Positions 1-5,820 of a stretch of DNA of 5,820 nt are shown here, piece after piece; positions within the stretch are counted from its first letter, which is position 1, and the number at the start of each line of letters is the position of its first letter. This DNA comes from Actinomycetes bacterium (GTDB taxonomy: Bacteria > Actinomycetota > Acidimicrobiia > Acidimicrobiales > Palsa-688), in contig JAKAXN010000307.1 in the NCBI GenBank assembly GCA_021816565.1, positions 1-5,820 of the forward strand. The letters are read 5' to 3'. Under the pieces are notes generated by a model that did no database searches, was not told the origin of the DNA, and was given only the letters and a program-made list of their open reading frames with translations. A program made the position numbers and the translations under genes.

Positions 1-1602
1 GCCGCGGACTCGGTGGACCGCTCGGTGGCCATCGCCGGCGTGGCCCTGGCCGGGCCGGGGCCGGCGGTGCTCAACCCCCTCCCCCACCCACGCGGCGGGC
101 TGGTGGAGCTTCTGCTGGCCGGCACGGAGCCGCCGCCGGGCACCCAGCAGCTGGAGGCGGTGCCGGCCGGCCGGCACCGGCTGATGGGCACCGGAGGTGA
201 CCTGGCCGCCATGGTGGGGCGGTTGGCCGGAGGGGGTTGGCTGGGCCCGTCCGGCCGGGCGGTGGCCGCGTCCCTCTCCACGGGGCCGGACGGCCTCGAG
301 CTGACCCTGGACCACGACCCGACCCGGCCCGCCGAGCGGCTCCTGACCTCCACCATGGCCGAGGCGTGGGCCCGGGCCGGGGCCGGCCGCGGCCAGCCCC
401 TGTCCGTGACCGTGCGCCGGGCGGCGTGGCAGCGGGTCCTGGCACGGGTGGCCGACGTTCCCGGATGGGGCTGGTCGGAGGCGGTGCCCGACCGCCGCGC
501 CACAGGGGTCACGGTCGGCGACGGCCCGGTCCTCGACAACGGGCTGGTGCGGATCGAGATCGACCCGGTCACGGGCACGTTCAGCCTGGACGGGGTGGCG
601 GGCCAGAACCTGATCGCGGAGGAGGGCGACGCCGGCGACACCTACAATTTCGCCCCGGTACCGGGGGCCGCCCCGGTGACCGAACCGGCGGAGGTGATGC
701 TGGAGGTACTGGAGCGGGGGCCGCTGAGGGGGTCGGTCCGGATCCGGCGCCGCTACCGGTGGCCGGCCGGGTTGGCCGACGCGACCCGGGACCCGGGGCG
801 GCCTGCGGCCCGTTCCCCCCGCCTGGAGACGGCGGAGGTGGTGTCCGACGTCGAGCTGCGCGCCGGGGAGGCGGTGGTGCGGGTCGAGACGTCGTTCGAC
901 AACCGCAGCCGGGACCACCGGGTGCGGGTGCTGTTCCCGCTGGCCGGGCCGGCTCCCGGCACCACTGCGGAGTGCGCCTTCGCGGCCGTGGAGCGGGGAC
1001 CCGGGGCGGAGGGCGGCCGGCTGGAGCCGGCCCTGGCCACCTTCCCCTCCCGGAGGTTCGTGACCGCCGGAGACCTGACCGTCACCCATGACGGGCTGCT
1101 CGAGTACGAGCTGGTGGCGGACGGCCGGTCCCTGGCGCTGACCCTGCTGCGGGCCACCGGGGTCATCTCCAGGCCCTGGCTGCCCACCCGGCCCAACGTG
1201 GCCGGGCCGCCTCTGCCGGTGGAGGACGCCCAGATGCCCGGCCGGGTCACCGCCCGCTACGCCCTGGCGTCCCGCTGTCCGGACCCGTTCCGTCTGGCCG
1301 ACGAGGTGTGGACGCCGCTGATCCCGTTCCATTCCGAGGGCCACGGCCACCTGCCACGGCGCGGCAGCCGGCTGGAGGTCGACCTCGGAGGCTGCGCGGT
1401 GTCCGCGCTGCACCGGCGGGCCGGGGCGGTGGAGATGCGGGTGTTCAACCCCTCTGCCACCCCCCGGGAGGTGGCCGTGCCGGGCCGGACCGGCACCCTG
1501 GTGGACCTACGGGACCGGCCGGTCGGCCGGTGGGACGGGCGCTTCCCGGTGGCGCCCGGGGCCGTGGTGACGGCCCGGCTGGACTCGGTCAGCCTGGACT
1601 AG
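1..1602 (+). CDS. Alpha-mannosidase, glycoside hydrolase family 38, C-terminal part (5' end outside window)
   Basis: The reading frame is open from base 1 to the TAG at 1600-1602, so the 533 residues seen are the C-terminal part of a longer protein; the GTG at 13 is not the true start. GH38 enzymes hydrolyse terminal alpha-mannosyl residues, and bacterial members are commonly 800-1000 aa. What is visible matches their C-terminal beta-sandwich region. An Asn-Pro-Leu-Pro-x-Pro-Arg strand lies near residues 25-31. A 'LDNGLVRIEIDP' strand lies at about 531-566, where the C-terminal domain begins. The family-like GDAGDTYNF loop is at 625-651. A late 'MRVFNPS' strand is near 1435-1455. The Asp nucleophile and metal-binding domain lie upstream and cannot be checked. 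No signal peptide can be judged. The gene is convergent with the minus-strand operon and probably belongs to another transcription unit. Family assignment is fairly firm; the exact substrate is unknown. Confidence 0.83.
   Translation, partial: AADSVDRSVAIAGVALAGPGPAVLNPLPHPRGGLVELLLAGTEPPPGTQQLEAVPAGRHRLMGTGGDLAAMVGRLAGGGWLGPSGRAVAASLSTGPDGLELTLDHDPTRPAERLLTSTMAEAWARAGAGRGQPLSVTVRRAAWQRVLARVADVPGWGWSEAVPDRRATGVTVGDGPVLDNGLVRIEIDPVTGTFSLDGVAGQNLIAEEGDAGDTYNFAPVPGAAPVTEPAEVMLEVLERGPLRGSVRIRRRYRWPAGLADATRDPGRPAARSPRLETAEVVSDVELRAGEAVVRVETSFDNRSRDHRVRVLFPLAGPAPGTTAECAFAAVERGPGAEGGRLEPALATFPSRRFVTAGDLTVTHDGLLEYELVADGRSLALTLLRATGVISRPWLPTRPNVAGPPLPVEDAQMPGRVTARYALASRCPDPFRLADEVWTPLIPFHSEGHGHLPRRGSRLEVDLGGCAVSALHRRAGAVEMRVFNPSATPREVAVPGRTGTLVDLRDRPVGRWDGRFPVAPGAVVTARLDSVSLD
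1513..1524. repeat. 12-bp palindrome GACCGGCCGGTC, copy 1
   Basis: A perfect 12-bp palindrome within the last 100 bases of the mannosidase gene, identical to a second copy at 1602-1613, 89 bp downstream start to start. In such GC-rich DNA two copies may be chance. No loop separates the arms, so it is not a good terminator hairpin; a dimeric protein site is possible but unsupported. Confidence 0.35.
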
Positions 1603-2716
1603 ACCGGCCGGTCAGCACCGCGACCACCGGACCGGGACGGCCGCCCCCGGCCCCCCCGGGGCGCGCCGAGCGCACCGCGGGAAGGGCGGCCCAGGCCACC
1701 GCCCCGGTGGCCTCGACCGGGAATCCCAGACCGTGCAGCTCGCTGGTTGCGGCGGCGATGTCGTCCTCGCTGACCGCCAGCACCGCTCCCCCCGACGCCA
1801 CCGCCGCCCCCCGGATCTGGGCGCCCCGGGGCGGGTCGGGTATGGCGATGCCCGTGGCCGCGGTGGATTCCAGGACCGGAGCGGCCCGGCCGCCGGGCCG
1901 CGGCCCCAGCAGCGGGGCGCACCTGTCGGCCTGCACCGCCACGATGGCCGGCCGGCGCCCGGCCCGCCCGGAGGCCACCAGGTCCCCGAAGCCCAGCCAC
2001 AGCCCCAGGACCAGGGTGCCGTTACCGGCGGGGACCACCACGGTGCCGTGCTCCAGGTCGGGGACCTGCTCGTACAGCTCGAACGCCAGCGTCTTCACCC
2101 CGTGGTGGAACGAAGACTGGTGGACGTGGCCGGCGTAGAACGGCGCCCCCGGCGCCGAGGCTGCCACCACCGCTGCAGCCGCCGCGGCGGGCCGCCCTCC
2201 CGGGACCTCGACCACCGACGCGCCGGATTCGGCGATGGCCCGCACCTTGGCCGGGCCGGTACCGGCGGGCAGGTACACGGTGCAGTCCAGGCCGGCCCGG
2301 GACGCGCAGAGCGCGACAGCCCGGCCGGCGTTGCCGCTGCTGTCGATCATCACCGACGCCACCCCGAGTGAGGCGGCCACGCCGATCATCACCGCCGCAC
2401 CGCGGTCCTTGAACGACCCGGTCGGCTGCTCGTAGTCCGCTTTGACCCACACCCCGGGCCGGACCGGCACCGCCGGGGTGACCTCCGCGCCCAGGTCCAC
2501 CTGGGCGCCCCCCGGCGGCAGCGCCGAGCGGTACCGCTGCAGATACGGGCCGGCGGGGGGCGCCGACAGGCCGGCCAGCGGATCGACCACCGGGCCGACC
2601 AGGTCCAGCAGGCCCCCGCACCGGCAGCGCCACAGGCGGGCGGAGAGGTCCCACGCCCGCCCGCAGCGGGCGCAGACCTCCTGCCACCACGAACCGCCGG
2701 AGCCCGGGCCGGTCAC
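1589..2716 (-). CDS. Threonine synthase-like PLP-dependent enzyme with N-terminal zinc ribbon
   Basis: A 375-residue fold-type II PLP enzyme. Residues 15-33 carry Cys-x2-Cys and Cys-x-Cys pairs (C15, C18, C31, C33), a zinc-ribbon-like head common in short threonine synthase-type proteins. The PLP lysine is K103 in PTGSFKDRG (codon at 2408-2410). SSGNAG (126-131) should bind the substrate carboxylate, and PAGNGT (229-234) resembles the glycine-rich phosphate-binding loop. Threonine synthase converts O-phospho-L-homoserine to threonine in the cytosol. However, this protein has SSGNAG where classical actinobacterial ThrC has STGN, so it belongs to a divergent branch and could be a related lyase, deaminase or synthase. 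The GTG at 2716-2714 is chosen because it lies 4 nt after the upstream stop and just before the zinc ribbon; longer starts run through the dehydrogenase gene. The ribosome binding site is weak, so translation is probably coupled. The stop (TGA, 1591-1589) lies inside the opposing mannosidase gene. Confidence 0.8.
   Translation of the reverse strand: MTGPGSGGSWWQEVCARCGRAWDLSARLWRCRCGGLLDLVGPVVDPLAGLSAPPAGPYLQRYRSALPPGGAQVDLGAEVTPAVPVRPGVWVKADYEQPTGSFKDRGAAVMIGVAASLGVASVMIDSSGNAGRAVALCASRAGLDCTVYLPAGTGPAKVRAIAESGASVVEVPGGRPAAAAAAVVAASAPGAPFYAGHVHQSSFHHGVKTLAFELYEQVPDLEHGTVVVPAGNGTLVLGLWLGFGDLVASGRAGRRPAIVAVQADRCAPLLGPRPGGRAAPVLESTAATGIAIPDPPRGAQIRGAAVASGGAVLAVSEDDIAAATSELHGLGFPVEATGAVAWAALPAVRSARPGGAGGGRPGPVVAVLTGRSSPG
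1602..1613. repeat. 12-bp palindrome GACCGGCCGGTC, copy 2, at the convergent gene junction
   Basis: Identical to the copy at 1513-1524. It starts on the last base of the mannosidase stop codon and lies within the final codons of the PLP-enzyme gene on the other strand. No T-run follows on either side, so it does not look like a standard intrinsic terminator. Confidence 0.35.
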
Positions 2717-2720
2717 GCTG

Positions 2721-3704
2721 TCAGTAGCCGGCGCCCGGGTCGACCACGCCCACCAGCTCCGATCCGGCGGCGAAGCGGGCCACGTTGGTCGAGATCCGCT
2801 CCGACAGCAGGGGCCGGACCATCTCCCAGGTGTCGGCGGTGTGGGGGGTGATGATGCAGTTCGGGGCGTCCCAGAGGGGGTGACCGGCGGGCAGCGGCTC
2901 GGGGTCGGTGACGTCGAGGGCCGCCCCGCCCAGCTCCCCGGCGGCCAGGGCGGCGACCAGGGCACCGGTGTCCACGTGGCCACCCCGGGCCACGTTGACC
3001 AGCCAGCCGGAGGGGCCGATGGCCCGCATCCGGTCCCGACCGATGATGCCCCGGGTCTCGGGGGTCAGGGCCAGGGCCAGGAACACCACCAGCGAGCCGG
3101 GGAGGACTTCGTCGAGCTCTGCGGTCGTGACGGTGCGGGCGGCGCCGGGCGTGGGCTCGGGGTGGCGGCGCACGACGGTGGCCTCCACCTCGAAAGGGGC
3201 CATCAGCCGCAGCAGCTCGGCGGTGATGCCGCCGCCGCCGAGCACCGTCACCGGCGCCCGGTACAGCGAGGTGCCCCCCTCGGCCCCCCAGGACCGGGCC
3301 GGTATCCGGGTGGGGAGCATCCGCAGGCCGGCCAGGGCCAGCATGAGGGCGTGCTCGGCCACCGGGCGGGCGTAGCAGCCCTTGGCGCAGGTCCACAGGT
3401 GGCGGTCGTCGATGAGGCCGCTGGCCACGTGGTTCTCCACCCCGGCGAAGGGCAGCTGGACCCACCGGATGGTCTCGGAGGCTTCGAGCACGGCCCGCAG
3501 CTGGTCCAGATGGCGCGACGACACCCACACCAGGCCGTCGGCCGGCTGGTCGAGGCCCACCACCCGCCCGCCTGCGGCCTCCACCGCGGAGACGGCGAAG
3601 GCGGTGGTATCGGCCGACCAGGCCGACCCGCCTCCCGGGCTGTCCCCGCCGGGGCCGGGGCCGGGGGCCGGCCCCACGGCGATGCGGGGCGCGACGGCGG
3701 TCAC
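2721..3704 (-). CDS. D-isomer-specific 2-hydroxyacid dehydrogenase, probably NADP-preferring
   Basis: A 327-residue cytosolic oxidoreductase of the D-2-hydroxyacid dehydrogenase superfamily, which interconverts 2-oxoacids and D-2-hydroxyacids. The catalytic triad is present: R240 in NVARGG, E269 in DPEPL and H288 in TPHTAD. The Rossmann glycine loop is LGGGGIT (155-161), with Thr where the third Gly is usual. After the second beta strand the sequence reads VVRRHPEP (177-184); Arg replaces the acidic residue that normally selects NAD, so NADP(H) preference is inferred. The final residues LVGVVDPGAGY resemble the tail of a conserved actinobacterial subfamily often labelled phosphoglycerate dehydrogenase-like, but nothing shows that 3-phosphoglycerate is the substrate. 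The protein lacks the C-terminal ACT domain of long SerA forms. The GTG start (3704-3702) overlaps the crotonase stop as GTGA, and upstream extension would run deep into that gene. A Pro/Gly-rich stretch near residues 12-27 looks like an insertion. Confidence 0.88.
   Translation of the reverse strand: MTAVAPRIAVGPAPGPGPGGDSPGGGSAWSADTTAFAVSAVEAAGGRVVGLDQPADGLVWVSSRHLDQLRAVLEASETIRWVQLPFAGVENHVASGLIDDRHLWTCAKGCYARPVAEHALMLALAGLRMLPTRIPARSWGAEGGTSLYRAPVTVLGGGGITAELLRLMAPFEVEATVVRRHPEPTPGAARTVTTAELDEVLPGSLVVFLALALTPETRGIIGRDRMRAIGPSGWLVNVARGGHVDTGALVAALAAGELGGAALDVTDPEPLPAGHPLWDAPNCIITPHTADTWEMVRPLLSERISTNVARFAAGSELVGVVDPGAGY
3651..3676. repeat. GGGGCC-type G/C tract inside the dehydrogenase gene
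   Basis: On the + strand, runs of four, four and five G are separated by CC, followed by a 12-bp perfect palindrome (GGGGCCGGCCCC, 3664-3675). The tract encodes the Pro-Gly-Pro-Gly stretch near the dehydrogenase N terminus, within about 55 nt of its start codon. In the mRNA the sequence is C-rich and could form a GC hairpin. It may simply reflect slippage in very GC-rich DNA; a regulatory role is not shown. Confidence 0.5.
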
Positions 3705-4498
3705 GACGCCGACCCGTGCCGGCCGGCGCCGCGCTGGAAGCGCTCCACCCCGGCCGCCAGGTCCGGCGACGCCAGCGAGACCCGCCCGTGGGACAGCTCC
3801 ACGGTCAGCGCCTGGCCCTCGGGCAGGCCCTCCTGCTCGAGGGCCGACAACCGGTCGTGGCGCATGCAGTCCTGGGGCAGGGCGGCGATGGACCGGGCCA
3901 GCTCCTCCGCGGCGGCCCGGGCCTGCCCGGATGCCACCACCCGGTTGGCCAGGCCGATCTGCAGGGCTTCGTCGGCGCCCACCGGGCGGCCGGTCAGGAT
4001 CAGGTCCATGGCCCGGCTGGCCCCGATTAGGCGGGGCAGGCGGACCGTCCCGCCGTCGATCAGGGGCACCCCCCACCGGCGGCAGAACACGCCCAGGGTG
4101 GCGTCCTCCTCCACCACCCGCAGGTCGCACCACAGGGCCAGCTCCAGACCCCCGGCCACCGCGTGGCCCGCCACCGCGGCGATGACCGGCTTGGTCAGCC
4201 GCATCCGTGTGGGCCCCATGGGCCCGTCACCCTCGTCGGTCACCCGATTGGTGCGGGGGGTGGTCATGGCTTTCAGGTCGGCGCCGGCGCAGAACGTGCC
4301 ACCCGAGCCCCACAGCACCGCCACCGACAGCGACTCGTCGGCGTCGAAGGCCCTGAAGGCGTCGGCCAGGTCGGCGGCGGCGGGGCCGTCGAGGGCGTTG
4401 CGGGCCGACGGGCGGTCGATGATCACCGTCAGCACCGCACCGCGGCGCTCCGTGCGCACCGGCCGGGCCGGGTCGCCCCCCGGCGGGACGGCCGTCAC
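3701..4498 (-). CDS. Crotonase / enoyl-CoA hydratase-family protein with an altered active site
   Basis: A 265-residue crotonase-fold protein, the usual single-domain length, acting in the cytosol on an acyl-CoA. The oxyanion-hole segments are clear: CAGADL at residues 70-75 and AGG at 115-117. E119 in GGLELAL aligns with the first catalytic Glu of classical hydratase (rat E144). The second catalytic Glu (rat E164), expected 20 residues later in a Pro-Glu motif, is Cys139 in VFCRRWG; the following loop reads LIDGGTVRLPRL. The protein therefore need not be a 2-enoyl-CoA hydratase. Isomerase, hydrolase, decarboxylase or another crotonase activity is equally possible. The GTG at 4498-4496 overlaps the argS stop (GTGA) and has a GGAG 5 nt upstream; extending upstream gives non-family sequence. 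Its own stop overlaps the dehydrogenase start in the same way, indicating coupled expression. Confidence 0.86.
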   Translation of the reverse strand: MTAVPPGGDPARPVRTERRGAVLTVIIDRPSARNALDGPAAADLADAFRAFDADESLSVAVLWGSGGTFCAGADLKAMTTPRTNRVTDEGDGPMGPTRMRLTKPVIAAVAGHAVAGGLELALWCDLRVVEEDATLGVFCRRWGVPLIDGGTVRLPRLIGASRAMDLILTGRPVGADEALQIGLANRVVASGQARAAAEELARSIAALPQDCMRHDRLSALEQEGLPEGQALTVELSHGRVSLASPDLAAGVERFQRGAGRHGSAS

Positions 4499-5820
4499 AT
4501 CCGCTCCGGGGTCTCGATGCCGAGCACCGTCAGGCCCCGGCCGATCACCGCGGCGGTCATGGCGCACAGCACCAGGCGGCTGTTGCGCGCCACCTCATCG
4601 GGGGCCTTCAGCACCGGGCAGCTCTCGAAGAAGGTCGTGAACAGCCCGGCCGTGTCGAACAGGTAGGTGCACAGCTTGTGCGGGCTCCACGTCTCGAGGG
4701 CGGCCTCGACGGCGGAGGGGAACTCGAGCAGGGCCAGTACCAGGTCCCGCTCGGCCGGTTCGGTGACGACCACCGGGTGCTGGCCGGCGCGGTAGTCGGC
4801 GGGGTCCAGGCCGCCCCGCCGGAAGATCGACAGGCAGCGGACCCGGGCGTACTGCAGGTACGGGGCCGTGTTGCCGTCGAAGCTGAGCATCCGGTCCCAG
4901 TCGAAGACGTAGTCGCGGATGCGGTCGGTGGACAGGTCGGCGTATTTGACCGCCCCGATCCCCACCGCCCGGGCCACCGACGCCCGCTCCCCGGCGTCGA
5001 GGTCAGGGTTCTTGGCCGCCACTGCGTCGGCGGCGCGCGACACCGCCTCGTCGAGCAGGTCGACCAGCTTCACCGTGGCACCGGCCCGGGTCTTGAACAT
5101 CTTGCGGTCGGCTCCGAGCATGTTGCCGAACGGCACGTGCACGGCCCGCTCCGGCGACGGCAGCCAGCCGGCCTCGCCGGCCACCGCGAAGCACATGGCC
5201 AGGTGCTGGGCCTGTGGGGCCCCGACCACGTAGAGGGCCAGGTCGGCGGCCAGCCGGCCGAAGCGGTCCCGCAGGGCGGCCAGATCGGTGGTGGCGTAAC
5301 CGTAACCCCCGTCCGACTTCTGCACGATCAGCGGCAGCGGGCTGCCGTCGCGGTTGGTCCAGCCGGGCGGGAACACGCACTGGGCCCCCTCGCTCTCGAC
5401 CAGCAGCCCGCGGGCCCGCAGCTCGCCCACCACCTCGGGCAGCATCGGGTTGTAGTAGCTCTCGCCGACCACGTCGTCGCGGGTCAGCAGCACGCCGAGC
5501 TTGGCGTAGACCTCCTCGAAGTAGGCCAGGCTCTGCTCCACCAGGATCCCCCACAGGCGCAGCGTCTCGGGGTCACCGGACTGCAGCAGCACCACCCGCC
5601 GCCGGCTGCGGTCCTGGAACTCGGGCGAGGCGTCGAATGCCACCCGGGCCTGGCGGTAGAAGGTGTCGAGGTCGCCGACCGACAGCTCGTGGGCGGCGGC
5701 CTCCTCCCCCTTGTCCAGGAGGTGCTCGATCAGCATGCCGAAAGGCGTGCCCCAGTCCCCGATGTGGTTCTCCCGGATCACGGTGTGGCCGGCGAAGTCG
5801 AGCATCCGGCACAGGGCGTC
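4495..5820 (-). CDS. argS: Arginyl-tRNA synthetase, C-terminal three quarters (5' end outside window)
   Basis: The frame is open at the right edge and gives 441 residues ending in PERM, the usual end of ArgRS; full-length enzymes are about 560-590 aa. The enzyme charges tRNA-Arg with arginine using ATP and is a class I synthetase. The first visible residues (DALCRMLDFAGH, then ENHIGDWGTPFG) normally follow the HIGH motif, which is therefore beyond the window. DGGYGYATTDLAAL (5272-5313) is a conserved Rossmann-fold segment. KMFKTRAG (KMFKTR at 5086-5103) occupies the KMSKS-loop position. The C terminus holds the DALR anticodon-binding domain, including NTAPYLQYARVR. No frameshift or unusual substitution was seen. 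It is the furthest-upstream gene visible in the operon; its TGA (4497-4495) overlaps the crotonase GTG start, so the downstream genes probably share its transcript and an upstream promoter not in the window. Confidence 0.97.
   Translation of the reverse strand, partial: DALCRMLDFAGHTVIRENHIGDWGTPFGMLIEHLLDKGEEAAAHELSVGDLDTFYRQARVAFDASPEFQDRSRRRVVLLQSGDPETLRLWGILVEQSLAYFEEVYAKLGVLLTRDDVVGESYYNPMLPEVVGELRARGLLVESEGAQCVFPPGWTNRDGSPLPLIVQKSDGGYGYATTDLAALRDRFGRLAADLALYVVGAPQAQHLAMCFAVAGEAGWLPSPERAVHVPFGNMLGADRKMFKTRAGATVKLVDLLDEAVSRAADAVAAKNPDLDAGERASVARAVGIGAVKYADLSTDRIRDYVFDWDRMLSFDGNTAPYLQYARVRCLSIFRRGGLDPADYRAGQHPVVVTEPAERDLVLALLEFPSAVEAALETWSPHKLCTYLFDTAGLFTTFFESCPVLKAPDEVARNSRLVLCAMTAAVIGRGLTVLGIETPERM
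4504..4507 (-). promoter_or_regulatory. Ribosome binding site (GGAG) for the crotonase, inside the argS 3' end
   Basis: Read on the minus strand, GGAG is followed by a 5-nt spacer (CGGAT) and the GTG start at 4498. The same bases encode the conserved Pro-Glu-Arg-Met end of ArgRS, so the site doubles as coding sequence. It is the clearest Shine-Dalgarno match in the window and supports the GTG start over upstream alternatives. The dehydrogenase has only a weak GGGT and the PLP enzyme no clear site, so both probably depend on coupling to the gene ahead. Confidence 0.65.

Noticed and set aside
237..1091. Open frame of 284 codons overlapping the mannosidase gene on the same strand
   Set aside because: The product is Gly/Arg/Pro-rich with no domain, while the mannosidase frame has clear GH38 features.
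1640..1680. GC-rich inverted sequence near the end of the PLP gene as an intrinsic terminator
   Set aside because: It lies in coding sequence, the arms are low-complexity C/G runs and no T-run follows on either strand.
2717..2983. Upstream extension of the PLP enzyme to an ATG at 2983
   Set aside because: It would overlap the dehydrogenase gene by over 260 nt, and the added residues are Pro/Ser/Thr-rich junk; the GTG at 2716 sits just before the zinc ribbon.
3705..4133. Upstream extension of the dehydrogenase to an ATG at 4133
   Set aside because: The extra 143 residues are an out-of-frame reading of the crotonase gene; the GTG at 3704 gives the GTGA overlap and starts right before the first beta strand.
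4499..4567. Upstream extension of the crotonase to an ATG at 4567
   Set aside because: The extra 23 residues are an out-of-frame reading of the argS end; the GTG at 4498 has a GGAG at proper spacing and matches family length.
2442..4640. A 732-codon + strand open frame opposite the operon
   Set aside because: It is antisense to four well-recognised genes, the translation is low-complexity Arg/Pro/Gly with no family likeness, and long stop-free frames are expected on the opposite strand in very GC-rich DNA.
1..5820. tRNA or rRNA genes, CRISPR arrays, insertion sequences, toxin-antitoxin or defence genes
   Set aside because: No matching sequence structure was seen; the whole window is accounted for by five conventional protein genes.

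Overview
The window is very GC-rich, coding-dense DNA from a bacterium. All three internal gene starts are GTG, genes are packed with 4-nt overlaps, and the protein families (a 2-hydroxyacid dehydrogenase ending in a Gly-Tyr tail, a crotonase with a Cys-Arg-Arg-Trp motif, a zinc-ribbon threonine synthase-like enzyme) are typical of high-GC Actinomycetota, perhaps an Acidimicrobiia-like lineage. That placement is an impression from composition and family resemblance. No search was run.

Layout: from the left edge to 1602 on the + strand runs the C-terminal part of a GH38-type alpha-mannosidase whose catalytic domain lies outside the window. Everything from 1589 to the right edge is one minus-strand run, read right to left: argS (5' end beyond the window), a crotonase/enoyl-CoA hydratase-family protein, a D-isomer-specific 2-hydroxyacid dehydrogenase, and a threonine synthase-like PLP enzyme. 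argS and the crotonase share a GTGA stop/start overlap, the crotonase and the dehydrogenase share another, and only 4 nt separate the dehydrogenase from the PLP enzyme. This is almost certainly one translationally coupled operon. It meets the mannosidase gene tail to tail with a 14-nt overlap.

Function: argS is a housekeeping gene at the upstream end of the visible run. The three genes behind it look metabolic. One acts on a CoA thioester, one interconverts a 2-oxoacid and a D-2-hydroxyacid, and one performs PLP chemistry on a hydroxylated or phosphorylated amino acid. A shared pathway is plausible but unproven. Family-atypical residues include Cys in place of the second catalytic Glu of the crotonase, and Arg in place of the NAD-selecting acidic residue of the dehydrogenase. 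They make these genes more interesting than generic annotation would suggest.

I found no tRNA, rRNA, CRISPR array, insertion sequence, phage gene or clear promoter or terminator. No stretch longer than a few bases lacks a gene. I do not see a convincing new defence or mobile system here; the best leads are the unusual operon and the active-site substitutions.
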